In this document: positions 33,025 through 44,100 of the stretch, one piece after another | Layout of the letters: every line of letters begins with the position of its first letter | Position numbering within the stretch: the first letter of the stretch is position 1 | Source: Streptomyces spiramyceticus | GTDB taxonomy: Bacteria; Actinomycetota; Actinomycetes; Streptomycetales; Streptomycetaceae | DNA: 64,000 nt | Assembly (NCBI RefSeq): GCF_028807635.1 | Contig: NZ_JARBAX010000002.1 | Span: forward strand, 496,001-560,000 | Reading direction: 5' to 3' | Program-made: the position numbers and the translations under genes | The notes under the pieces: generated by a model | What the model saw: the letters and a program-made list of their open reading frames with translations, nothing else | What the model was told of the DNA's origin: nothing | The model's database searches: none

Positions 33025-34494
33025 TCACTGGGTGGGCGTGACCCGGTCCTGAGGCGCCTGCGCTGCGACCGCGGCCGCCGGCGCGGGTTTCGGCCGCAGC
33101 ATGATGAGCATCGTGCACACCACGGCCGCGCACAGGATGTTGACGGCCATTGCGGCGACATAGACGTGGTGGAAGGACGGTATGCCGCCGGGGGCCGGGC
33201 CCGACGCCATGATCGAGGCGAATCCGGCGACGCCGACCGCACCGCCGACCTGGCGCACCGTCAGGGTCATGCCGAGGCCGCCCGCGAACTTTTGCGGGGG
33301 CACCGTCCCGGCCGCCAGCGACGACAGGCAGGTGATGGCGAGGCCGAGGCCGCCGCCGCCGAGGATCGCGGCCGGCAGCCAGCCGCCCAGGAAGTTGGGC
33401 GTGGGGCCGAAGAGGCCGGACGCCCAGATGGCGTTGCTGCCTGTGAAGGACAGCGCGCCGAGGACCGTCACCTTCACCTGGGTCGCCGGTCGGGTGAGCC
33501 GTCCGGCGGCCAGTGAGCCGGCCATCGAGGAGACGGCCCCGATGCTCAGGGCACCGGCCGTCTGCAGGACCGACCAGTGCCAGATGTCGGCGGCGAACAG
33601 CGGGGCGGCCAGCATCCACGCGAACATCGTCATGTTGAGCATGCCGAGGCCGATGTTGGCAGTCCGGAAGACGGGGCTGCGCCACACCGTCATCTCCAGG
33701 GCCGGCGCCGGGTGCGTGCGCGAGCGCAGCACGGTCACGGCGACGAGCGCCAGCCCGGCCAGCCCCAGTCCGATGGTGCGGACATCTCCCCAACCCCAGG
33801 TGTCCCCCTCGGTGAGCGCGCTCACCACCCCACCGATGCCCAGGGCGAGCGCGATGCTGCCCACGGCGTCCGGCAGCCGGTCCCCGGTGCCGCGCAACCG
33901 CTGCCTCGGCAGCATCACCACGGCAGCGACCAGCATCGCGCCGCACAGCGGGAGGTTGATGTAGAACACCGAGCGCCAGCCGAAGGCGCGCAGCAGCAGC
34001 CCGCCCGCGGCCGGTCCGATGACGGCGGAGAAGCCCGCCACCGCGGACCAGGTGCCGACCGCTCTGGCGATGCGCTCCCGCGGTGTCGTGGCGAGGATCA
34101 GGCCGAGCGCGGCGGGGATCATGCCACCGGCCGCCGCGCCCTGGACGACCCGCGCTGCGATGAGCCACCAGATGGACGGCGCCACGGCGCAGAAGAGCGA
34201 GGCGGCGGTGAAGGCGGCCAGGGACCAGAGGAAGACGGTGCGCCGGCCGACGCTGTCGGCGATCCTTCCGGCGGGCGTGAGCACGGCCGCCAGCAAGATC
34301 GTGTAGCCGCTGAGGACCCACGTCATGGTGTTGAGCGACGTGCCCGGGAAGTCGTCCAGAATGTCCGGAAAGGCGATGCTGATGATCGAGAGGTCGAGGA
34401 AGGCCATGAAGCTCGCGCCGCTGCACAGCGCCAGGACGTGGGCCGGTTTGATCTCCTGCGTTGTGCGTTTAAGTTCAGCCGACTCGTCGGGCAT
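33025..34494 (-). CDS. MFS drug/metabolite exporter, DHA2 (EmrB/QacA) family
   Basis: A 489-aa inner-membrane proton antiporter with about 14 helices. Motifs include SFMAFLDLSIISIAFPDI (motif D1-like), GRIADSVGRRTVFLWSL (motif A), VVQGAAAGGMIPAALGLI, and GPAAGGLLLRAFGWRSVFYIN (motif C, antiporter signature). ATG 34494 has GAGGGG 7 bp upstream; the longer frame from 34542 is less likely. It is divergent from the NRPS-PKS gene across a 618-bp control region, a typical place for a self-resistance or product-export pump of a biosynthetic cluster. Confidence 0.9.
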   Translation of the reverse strand: MPDESAELKRTTQEIKPAHVLALCSGASFMAFLDLSIISIAFPDILDDFPGTSLNTMTWVLSGYTILLAAVLTPAGRIADSVGRRTVFLWSLAAFTAASLFCAVAPSIWWLIAARVVQGAAAGGMIPAALGLILATTPRERIARAVGTWSAVAGFSAVIGPAAGGLLLRAFGWRSVFYINLPLCGAMLVAAVVMLPRQRLRGTGDRLPDAVGSIALALGIGGVVSALTEGDTWGWGDVRTIGLGLAGLALVAVTVLRSRTHPAPALEMTVWRSPVFRTANIGLGMLNMTMFAWMLAAPLFAADIWHWSVLQTAGALSIGAVSSMAGSLAAGRLTRPATQVKVTVLGALSFTGSNAIWASGLFGPTPNFLGGWLPAAILGGGGLGLAITCLSSLAAGTVPPQKFAGGLGMTLTVRQVGGAVGVAGFASIMASGPAPGGIPSFHHVYVAAMAVNILCAAVVCTMLIMLRPKPAPAAAVAAQAPQDRVTPTQ

Positions 34495-35112
34495 GCCGGT
34501 CCCCTCAGCTCGTGTGCGTCGTCGAACTCGCCTGTGGTTCAACTCGCGGCGGGGGCAGGCTGGTTGAAGCGATACAGCCGAAGCAAGTGTGACCGTCCCC
34601 CGGTCGGCGGCGGGGCGAATTGCGTGATCAGCGACGTGTGATGACCATCACTCAGGTTTCACTCGAAGATCTTTGCCGTCATGCCTTGCGGTGGCTCTCG
34701 CGGCAGGCCAATGATGGGTCGGGGCGCCCGGGGGAGGAACCGGCGCAACGGCGGGGGCCGTTACCGCCCCATCGCACGACAGCACACCTCTGTAGCCCAG
34801 TACTTCTGCACGTCTGCACGACAGCGTTTCTGCACGACAGCACTTGCGCACTTCGGCAGTTCAGCACTTGGCGTACTTGCAATCCTGACAGCGCGGACAA
34901 CTCACGAGCAGCCGCTTGCACGACTGCTCGTGAGGCGTGCGCCGCTCGATCACGGGGGAATCGGCACGGGTGCACGGGGGGCCAACCCTGTGCGCACGCT
35001 TGGATCCGGCACCTGCAGGCCCTCATAGGGCTGCCTGGGGTGCCGTTGCCCTGCCCCGGGACGGGCGGCGCTCAACCGGACGCGCCGCGGGTGATCACGG
35101 GGAGGCACGGCT
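34495..35112. promoter_or_regulatory. Divergent control region of the MFS pump and NRPS-PKS operon
   Basis: A non-coding stretch of 618 bp. It holds three copies of GCACGACAGC (34774-34783, 34816-34825, 34832-34841) in a run of related CTGCACGACAGC-like words. It also has a perfect 11-bp inverted repeat CTCACGAGCAG/CTGCTCGTGAG (34901-34911, 34924-34934). These could be binding sites of a pathway regulator, but no regulator gene lies in the cluster. The ribosome site GGAGG (35101-35105) fixes the TTG start at 35113. Confidence 0.5.
34901..34934. repeat. 11-bp inverted repeat upstream of the NRPS-PKS gene
   Basis: CTCACGAGCAG and CTGCTCGTGAG are exact reverse complements separated by 12 nt, about 180 bp before the TTG start. 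Operator or leader hairpin. Confidence 0.75.
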
Positions 35113-38100
35113 TTGACTTCTTTGAGTTCCGTCCTGATCGGCAGCGGGAGCGTACTCGCTCGCTGCGGCGAGGTACTTGCGGCGAAAGGGCACCGGATCG
35201 CAGCGGTGGTGACCGGTGACGCCACCGCCCGGTCCTGGGCGGTCAAGGCCGGCATTCCGCACCACGAACTCGCCGAGGCCGTGGCGCTCGCACCGCGGTT
35301 GTCGTGCGACCTCCTGCTGAGCGTCGGCAACTACGCGGTGGTGCCCGAAGCGCTGCTGGCCTGCGCGACGCGGGCCGCCGTCAACTACCACTACGGCCCG
35401 CTCCCCGAGTACTCGGGCCTGCACTCGCCGTCCTGGGCCATCGCGGACGGGGCGAGGGAGTACGGCATCACCTGGCACCGCATGGCCGAGGTGGTCGACG
35501 GCGGTGAGGTGCTGGGGCGGGTACCGGTGGAGATCGGGCCCGAGGACACCGCGCTCTCGCTGGGCCTGAAGTGCGACGAGGCGGCTGTCGCCAGTCTGGC
35601 CGAACTGATCGACGACATCGCGGAGGGCCGCGAGACCGCGACGCCCCAGGACGCCGCGACGCGCCGCTATTTCTCGCGGCACACCCAGTTAGCCGCCGAG
35701 GGACTGATCGACTGGAGCCTTCCGGCCGAGCGCATCGTCGCCATGGCCCGGGCCACCGACTACGGCCCGTTCGCGAGCCCGTTGGTGTGGCCCAAGGTCA
35801 ACCTCGACGGGCACTTCTACGCCGTCCGGGAAGCCCGCTCCCAGGCCGCCGCCGCTTCCACCGGTGCCACCGCTACCGCCACAGATCACGCCGCCGCCGC
35901 GCCCGGGACGGTCCTCTCCTGCGACGACGCGTCGGGCCTGCGGGTGGCCACGGGTGCCGGAAGCGTCACCCTGACCCGGCTGTGCACCCTGGAGGGCGAG
36001 GAACGGCCCGCCGGCGCCATCGCGACGGCCCATGGGATCCGACCCGGCGCGATCCTGGACGTCCCCGGCGAGGACGCGAGCGCGCGCCTGACCGGGGCGG
36101 GCTTCAGAGCCTCCAAGGCCGCCAACCGCTGGCGTGAGCGCCTGATCGGGGGCGGCGACCACCCCTACCGCCTTCCCTACCCGCAGCCCCGCCCCGAAAC
36201 CGGGGCTGAGAGCGCTGAGAGCGGACAGCAGTCGGATCCCGTCCTCGTGCGATGCCACGTCCCGCTCCAGGACGGCGGCGACGGCGGCCTGGAAGCGTCT
36301 GCGGCGGCCGCCGCCCACCTGGCCGGTGCGCTGGGCATCTTCCTGAGCCGGGCGAGCGGCCGGCGGGAGGTCAACCTCGCGATGGCGGCCCCTCGCGAGG
36401 GCGTCGACGCCGCGCACCGGGACCTGTTCGCCGCCTGGCTGCCCCTGCTGTGCCGTGTCGACGCCGACGCGACGATCTCGCAGAACCTGCGGGCGGTGCG
36501 GCGGGAGTTCGTCCTCGGCCAGGAGTGGGGATGGCTCCGCCGCGACGCCGTCGGCCGGGACGAAGCGCTCCGTGAACGCTGGAACAGCGGCGCACTGACA
36601 CCGGACGTGCTGATCTCCTGGGGCACCCGCGACGCCGCCGACCAGAGCTCCGGCGGTAAGGGCGGCCACCGTCCGAAACTGGAACTCCACATCCAGCAGG
36701 ACGGCGCCGAGGACGGTGCGCTCGTCACCTTCCACTACGACGCCACGCGCCTGCCGGCCCGGGACGTCGCCCGGCTGGCCGGCCAGTTCACCGCGTGGTG
36801 CCGCCGTCTTCCCGCCGCCGCGGAGCAGCTTCCTGCCGCCGCCGACCTCCTCACCGCGGACGAACGCGCACTCCTCGTCGAGGAGTTCAACGACACGGCC
36901 GGCGCCACCGCAGACCTCCCCGAGCAAGGCCTGCACCGGCTCTTCGAGCAGGCCGCGCGCGACCATGCCGAGGACACCGCACTGGTCTGCGCGGACACCA
37001 GCCTGACCTACGCCGAGCTCAACGCCCGCGCCAATCGGCTCGCCCACGCGCTGACCGACCGGGGCGTGGGCCGTGGCGACCTGGTCGGCGTGGCCCTGCA
37101 CCGCTCGGTCGACCTGGTTGTGGCCCTGCTGGCGGTCATGAAGACGGGCGCAGCCCATGTGCCCGTCGATCCCAGGTTCCCGGCGGAACGCATCCGCCAG
37201 ATGATCGACGACGCCGATCCCAAGCTCATCGTCACCCCCGCCGCCGCGCCCGCCGGCCTCGCCGCCTGGCACACCCTCTGCGTGAGCGTCCACCTGGGTG
37301 CCGAGCTGAGCGCTGACGCGGACCCCGCGGTCGAGGTGGGCGCCGGCGACCTGGCCTACGTCATCTACACCTCGGGCTCGACCGGCCGCCCCAAGGGAGT
37401 CGAGATCACCCACGGGGCACTGTGCAACTTCCTGGCAGCCATGCGCGAACGACCGGGGTGCGCCGCCACCGACCGGCTGCTGGCGGTCACCACCGTGTCC
37501 TTCGACATCTCCGTGCTGGAGCTGTTCCTGCCGCTGCTCTGCGGCGCGACCACGGTCATCGCCCAGGCCCAGGAGACCCTGGACGCCAAGGCCCTGAGCG
37601 GGCTGATGGAGCGACATGCGATCACCGTGATGCAGGGCACCCCCGCCACCTGGCAGCTGCTGCTGGACGGAGGCTGGCAGGGCACCCCCACCCTGAGGAA
37701 GATCCTCTGCGGCGGTGAGGCGCTGCCCCGCGACCTGGCGGACCGGCTGCTCGCCGCCGGGGCCCCGGGCTCGGTGTGGAACATGTACGGCCCCACCGAG
37801 ACCACCGTGTGGTCCACGGCCTGGGAGGTGGCGGCCCGGGCCGAGGAGGACGGCGTACTCATCGGCACCTCGATCGACCGCACCCAGGTCTACGTCCTCG
37901 ACGAGAACCTGTCGCCGGTACCGCTCGGCTTCCCCGGAGAACTGTGCATCGGCGGCGCCGGAGTGGCCCGCGGCTACCGCAACGACCCCGGGCAGACCCG
38001 GCTCCGCTTCGCGGACAACCCCTTCCACCCCGGCACCCTCTACCGCACCGGCGACCTGGCCCGCTTCGTCGAACCCGGCAGGCTGGCGCTGCTGGGACGC

Positions 38101-41100
38101 AACGACCGCCAGGTCAAACTGCGCGGCCACCGGATCGAGTTGGCCGACGTCGAGGCGGCCGTCAGCCGCCATGAATCGGTCCGCCGCGCCGTGGTGGTCG
38201 GCCGCGACGAGCAACTGGTCGCCTACTGCGTCCGCGACGCGGCTCCGGCCGGTGATCCGGTCCGTACCCCGGCGGACCAGAGCACCGCCCTGGTCGAGTG
38301 GGCCGCCGCCTGGGACCGCGCCTACGAAGCCAGTGCCGACACCGCTCCCTCCGACCCCGGCACCGGCTCCGATCCCGTCACCGTCGACGCCACGTTCAAC
38401 CTGGCGGGCTGGCGCAACAGCTACGACGGCCTCCCCTTCTCCAACGGGGAGATGCGCGACTGGCAGCGGAGTTCCGTCCGGCGCATCCTCTCCCACGCAC
38501 CGGAGAACGTCTTCGAGATCGGCTCCGGCAGCGGCCTGATGCTGTTCAGCCTGGCACCGCACTGCCGCACCTACCACGCCGTGGACGCCTCCGCGGCAGC
38601 CGTCGAGATGACCCAGCGACACCTGGCCTCGCTGCCGCACGTGACCTGCGAGCAGCGCGCCGCCCACGCGCTCCCCGAGGTGGCCGAGGGCGCCTTCGAC
38701 ACCGTGGTCATCAACTCGGTGGCCCAGTACTTCCCCAGCGTCGACTACCTGACCTCGGTGCTGGAGTGGGCGACCAGGGCGGTCACCAGGGGGCGGGTGT
38801 TCCTCGGTGACGTACGCGACCTGTCACTGCTGGACGTCTTCCACGCCGACGTGGCGCACCTCCGCGCGGACGGGGAGGCCGGCGGGATCTCCGCCGAGGA
38901 ACTGGCGCGCCGCGCCGAGGGCGGGATGCGCGCGGAGCGCGAACTGGTGCTCAGCCGGGACTACTTCGCCAACCTGCCGCACCTGTTCCCGCAGATCACC
39001 CGCGTCGACATCACCCTGCGCGACGGTCGCTACGTCAACGAGATGACGCGCTACCGCTACGACGTCACCCTGCACATCGGCGAGGACGCCCAACCCGCCA
39101 TCCCTGCAGCGGAGAAGGACTGGCAGGCCGACGGCCTCGACCTGGCCGCGCTCCGCGTCGAGCTGGGTTCCGTCGCCGACCGCCCGCTCCGCCTGAACGG
39201 CATCCCCAACGGCCGACTGGGCGGGGTGTGCGGCCGGGTCGCCGCAGCCCTGGAGACCATGGGCGCGAGCACCTCGGTGGTGCCCACGTCCTGGATCGAC
39301 CCCGCCGACCTCGCCGATCTCGCCGGTGAGGCGGGCCTCGAATTGGCTCTGCTGCCCAGTCGCTCCGGCGGCACCTGGCGGTGCGACGCCCTGTTCTGGC
39401 GGCCCGGGCAGACCCCCGACCTCAGCCCGCACCCCGCCGAAGCGCCGGACCGCGACGCCCCCACCGGGTACGCCAACACGCCCGCGGTCGGCGAACCGCC
39501 CAGGACCCCGCTGCACCGCGTGCTGCGACCCTGGCTGGCCGAGCGGCTGCCGGAGTACATGGTGCCGGCGTTCATCGTGGAGCTGGACGAGCTTCCGCTG
39601 ACCCCGAACGGCAAGATCGACGAGAACGCGCTGCCGGACCCCGTGGTGGAGGTCGACGCCACCGCCAAGCCCGCCACCGAGCTGGAGCGGGACATCATGG
39701 CCATCTGGTCGGACGTGCTCGGCCACGACCGGATCGGCGTCAACGAGAACTTCTTCGAGATCGGCGGCAACTCGCTGCGGGTCGTCCGCGTCCAGACGCG
39801 GCTGGAGGAACTGCTGGGACGCCCCGTCCTGGGGGCCAAGCTCTTCGAGCACTTCACCGTCAAGACCCTGGCCGCCTACCTGGCCGGCGGCACCAGGCCC
39901 AGCCGGGAGGTCGTGCCCGACCGCCGCCGCGCCGTCCACGACGAGCCCATCGCCATCATCGGCATGGCCTGCCGCCTCCCCGGCGACGCCAACACCCCGG
40001 AGGAGTACTGGGAGCTGCTGGAGCGCGGCGGAGACGGGATCGTCGAGGTCCCGAAGGACCGCTGGGACGCCGAGGCCCTGTACAACCCCGACCCGGATGT
40101 GCCCGGCACCTCGTACTGCAGCCGTGGCGGGTTCGTCACCCCCATCGACCTCTTCGACCCCGCCTTCTTCGGCATCTCCCCGCGCGAGGCCCGCTCGCTC
40201 GACCCCATGCAGCGCATGGTGTTGGAGACCACCTGGGAGGCGTTCGAACGCGCCGGCTACACCATGGACCGGCTGCGCGGCAGTCAGACCGGCACGTTCA
40301 TCGGCGTCGGCAAGAGCTCGGCGTACCACGAGTACGGCCTCACCATGGCCGGCGGGCTGACCGACCTCGACGGCTACGTGGGCCCGGGTTCCGCGGGCGG
40401 CACCATGTCCGGCCGGGTGTCGTACGTGTTCGGTCTGGAGGGCCCGACCCTCACCCTGGACACAGCGTGCTCCTCCTCCCTGGTCACCACCCACCTGGCC
40501 TGCAACGCCCTGCGCAACGGCGAATGCGATCTGGCGGTGTCGGCCGGTGCGAGCCTGATGCTCACCCCCGAACTGCACGTCGAGTTCAGCCGCCTGCGCG
40601 GCATGTCGGCGGACGGCCGCTGCCGGTCGTTCTCCTCCGACACCGACGGCACCGGCTGGAGCGAGGGCTCCGCCGCGGTCGTCCTCAAGCGGCTGTCCGA
40701 CGCCCAGCGCGACGGCGACCCCATCCTGGCCGTGCTGCGCGGCACCGCCGTCAACCACGACGGCCACAGCGCCAGCCTGACCACGCCCAGCGGCCCCGCC
40801 CAGCAGCGGGTCATCCGGGCCGCCCTGGCCGCCTCCGGACTCCAGCCGGACGACATCGACTACCTGGAGGCGCACGGCACCGGCACCAAGCTGGGCGACC
40901 CCATCGAGGGCACCGCGCTCGCGGAGGTCTTCGGCGGCAGCCACTCGAACGAGGTCCCGCTGTGGGTTGGTTCGGCCAAGTCCAACCTCGGCCACACCCA
41001 GGCCGCCGCCGGTCTGGCCGGCGTGATGAAGGTCGTGCTGGCCATGCGCCACGACACGCTTCCCCGGACCCTGCACGTCACCGAGCCCACCCCCACCGTG

Positions 41101-44100
41101 GACTGGAAGGGCGCCGACATGGCGCTGGTCCAGGAGCAGCACCCCTGGCCGGCGAAGGACGTGCCGCGCCGCGCGGGCGTCAGCTCGTTCGGCATCGGCG
41201 GCACCAACGCCCACGTGATCGTCGAGGAGCCGCCGCGGCCCGCCCCGAAGGACGCCGAGGAGGGCGCGCCCCCGCCGCTGCCGCCCACGGTGCCGTTCGT
41301 GGTGTCCGGCCACACCGACGCCGCCCTGCGCCAGCAGGTGGAGAACCTGCACCTGCACATGGGCATGAACATCCAGGACCGCCTGGGTGACGTGGCCCGC
41401 TCCCTGGCGACCACCCGCAGCCACTTCCGCCGCCGACTGGTGCTCCCGGTCAAGGACAAGGCCGAACTCCTCGACAAGCTGGCCTCCTTCGCCCGCACCG
41501 GGGAACTGCCCGCGGAGTCGGTGCGCACCGGGAATCACACCGAGGAACCCCGGCTGGCCCTGCTCTTCACCGGCCAGGGCAGCCAGCTTCCGGGCATGGG
41601 CAAGGACGTCTACGACGTCTACCCCGTCTTCCGCGAGGCGCTGGACGAGGTCGCCGCCCGCTTCACCGGGCTGGAGAGGCCTCTCCTGGAGGTGATGTGG
41701 GCCGAGCCGGGCAGCGAAGACAGCGAGGGCACAGCCCTGCTGCACCGCACCGACTTCACCCAGCCCGCCCTGTTCGCCCTGGAGGTGGCGCTGTGGCGGC
41801 TGTGGGAGAGCTGGGGTGTGCGGCCGGAGCTGCTGCTCGGCCACAGCATCGGCGAATTCGCCGCCGCCCACGTGGCGGGGGTGTTCGACCTGGACGATGC
41901 CTGCCGGCTGGTCGCGGCCCGCGGCCGGCTGATGCAGGCCCTGCCCGCCCGCGGCGCCATGGTGTCGCTGGAAGCCGGCGGCGAGGAGGCGGAAGCCGCC
42001 ATCGACGCCCTCGGGCTGCGGGGCACGTTGGACGTCGCCGGACTCAACACGCCCACTCAGACCGTGCTGTCCGGTGACACCGACGCCGTCGAGGCGATCG
42101 CCGCCCACTTCACGGAGCAGGGCCGCAGGGCCAAGCGGCTGACGGTGTCCCACGCCTTCCACTCGCACCACATGGACGGCATGCTCGCCGGGTTCCGGGC
42201 CGTGGCGGAGTCGGTCCGCTTCCACCCTCCGGTGATCCCCCTCGTCAGCAGCCTCACCGGCGAGCTCGCCGCGCCGGGCGAACTGGAGCAGTCCGGCTAC
42301 TGGGTCCGCCAGGTGCGCCACGCGGTCCGCTTCAGCGACGGCATGCGCAGCCTGCGCCGCGAGGGCGCGAACACCTTCCTGGAGCTCGGCCCGCAGCCGG
42401 TGCTGTCCGGCATGGGGGCGTCCTGCCTGGCCGACGAGGGACCGGTGTCCTGGGTGCCGTCCTGCACCCCGGGCAAGAACGGCGCCTCGGTCATCCAGCG
42501 GAGCCTGGCCGAGCTGCACGTGCGGGGCGTCCCGGTCGACTGGGACGGCTACTTCGCGCCCTTCGGCGGCGGCCGGGTGGCCCTGCCGACGTACGCCTTC
42601 CAGCGGGAGCGGTTCTGGTTCGAGCCGCCGCTCTCCCGCGAGGTCGGCGCCGGTCTGAACCCCACCGGCCACGCGCTCCTCGGCGGCGGTGTGGAGATCG
42701 CCGGCACCGAGCTGTCCCTGTTCACCAACGTGGTGGCGGCGGACGAGCCGGTGTGGGTGCAGGAGCACCGGGTGATGGACGCCGTCCTGATGCCGGGCAC
42801 GGCGTTCTTCGAGGCCATGCGGGCGGCGGGCGACGCCGCCCACGAGGGCGAGTGGGACCTGTCGGACGTGGTCATCGCCTCGCCGCTGGTGCTCGCCTCC
42901 GGGGTGCCGGTGCGCATGCAGGTCACCGTGGGTCCGGCGATCGGTGAGACCCGTCCCGTCCAGGTCTACAGCGCGCCCGAGGGTGAGAACGGCGCCTGGC
43001 AGCTGCACGCCGAGGGCCGCATCACACCCGCGGAGGGTGCCGGTACCGGCATCGCGGTGACGGTACCGCCCCGGGGCGCCGAGCCCCTCGACGCGTCCGC
43101 CCTCTACCGCGACCTGGACGCCCTCGGCTACGGCTACGGGCCGACCTTCCAGGGCATCAAGGAGGCCTGGCACGTGGGCGGGGAGGTGTGGGCCAGGGCC
43201 GCGCTGCCGGAGAGCGCGGAGCAGTCCGCCGCCGGCTACGTCCTGCACCCGGCCCTGCTGGACTCGGCCATGCACTCGCTGCTGCTGACCCAGCGGCTGC
43301 AGAACCGGACCGGCGACGACCTCTTCGTGCCGTTCGAGGCCGAGCGCCTGTCGCTGCGGGTGAAGGGCCTGGCGGAGATCTGGGTCCGGGTCGCCGACTT
43401 CGAGCTGGGTGACGGCGAGTTCTGGGCCTCGCTCGACATCCACGACAGCGACGGCGCCCATGTCGGCCGGCTGCACCGCCTCCACGCACGGCGGGTGGAC
43501 CGGGCGGTGCTGCGCCGCCTGGCCGCGGCCGGGGTGGACCGCTTCCAGTTCGACGTCAACTGGCGCCACGTCGACACCGGGAACATCGAACTGGGGGGCT
43601 CCTGGGGCATGATGACCCCGGCCGGGGACGTGCCGTGGGCGCGGGAGGTCAAGACCCTCCTGGCTCGGGCCGGTATCCAGGTGATCAAGGTCCGGGAGCT
43701 GGAGGACGCCGAGGACCTGGACGGCCTGGTCTGCCTGTGGGACTCCGACGCGGAGGTGCCGGCCCAGGCCCACGCGTTCGCCGCCACGGCACTGGAGCAG
43801 CTCCAGGAAGCGGTCGGCGCGGAGCTCCGCACCCCGCTGGTCTGGGTCACCCGCCACGCGGTGGGTACCGGCGCCGACGACATGGTCTCCGGGCTGGGCG
43901 CCGGCCCGCTGTGGGGCCTGATGCGGACCGCCCGCAACGAGCACCCCGAACTGAGCCTGCGCCTGATCGACCTCGGCGAGGAGGAGGCGGACCGCAAGGC
44001 CCTCCCCGCCGCGTTGATGCTGGAGGCCGAACCGGAGTGCGCCCTCCGCCACGGCGAGGTGCTGGTGCCGCAACTGCTGCGGGTGGGCTCGGCCCAGGAT

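Noticed and set aside
35689..38667. Minus-strand open frame of 992 codons opposite the NRPS module
   Set aside because: Shadow of the formyltransferase and adenylation domains; no family features.
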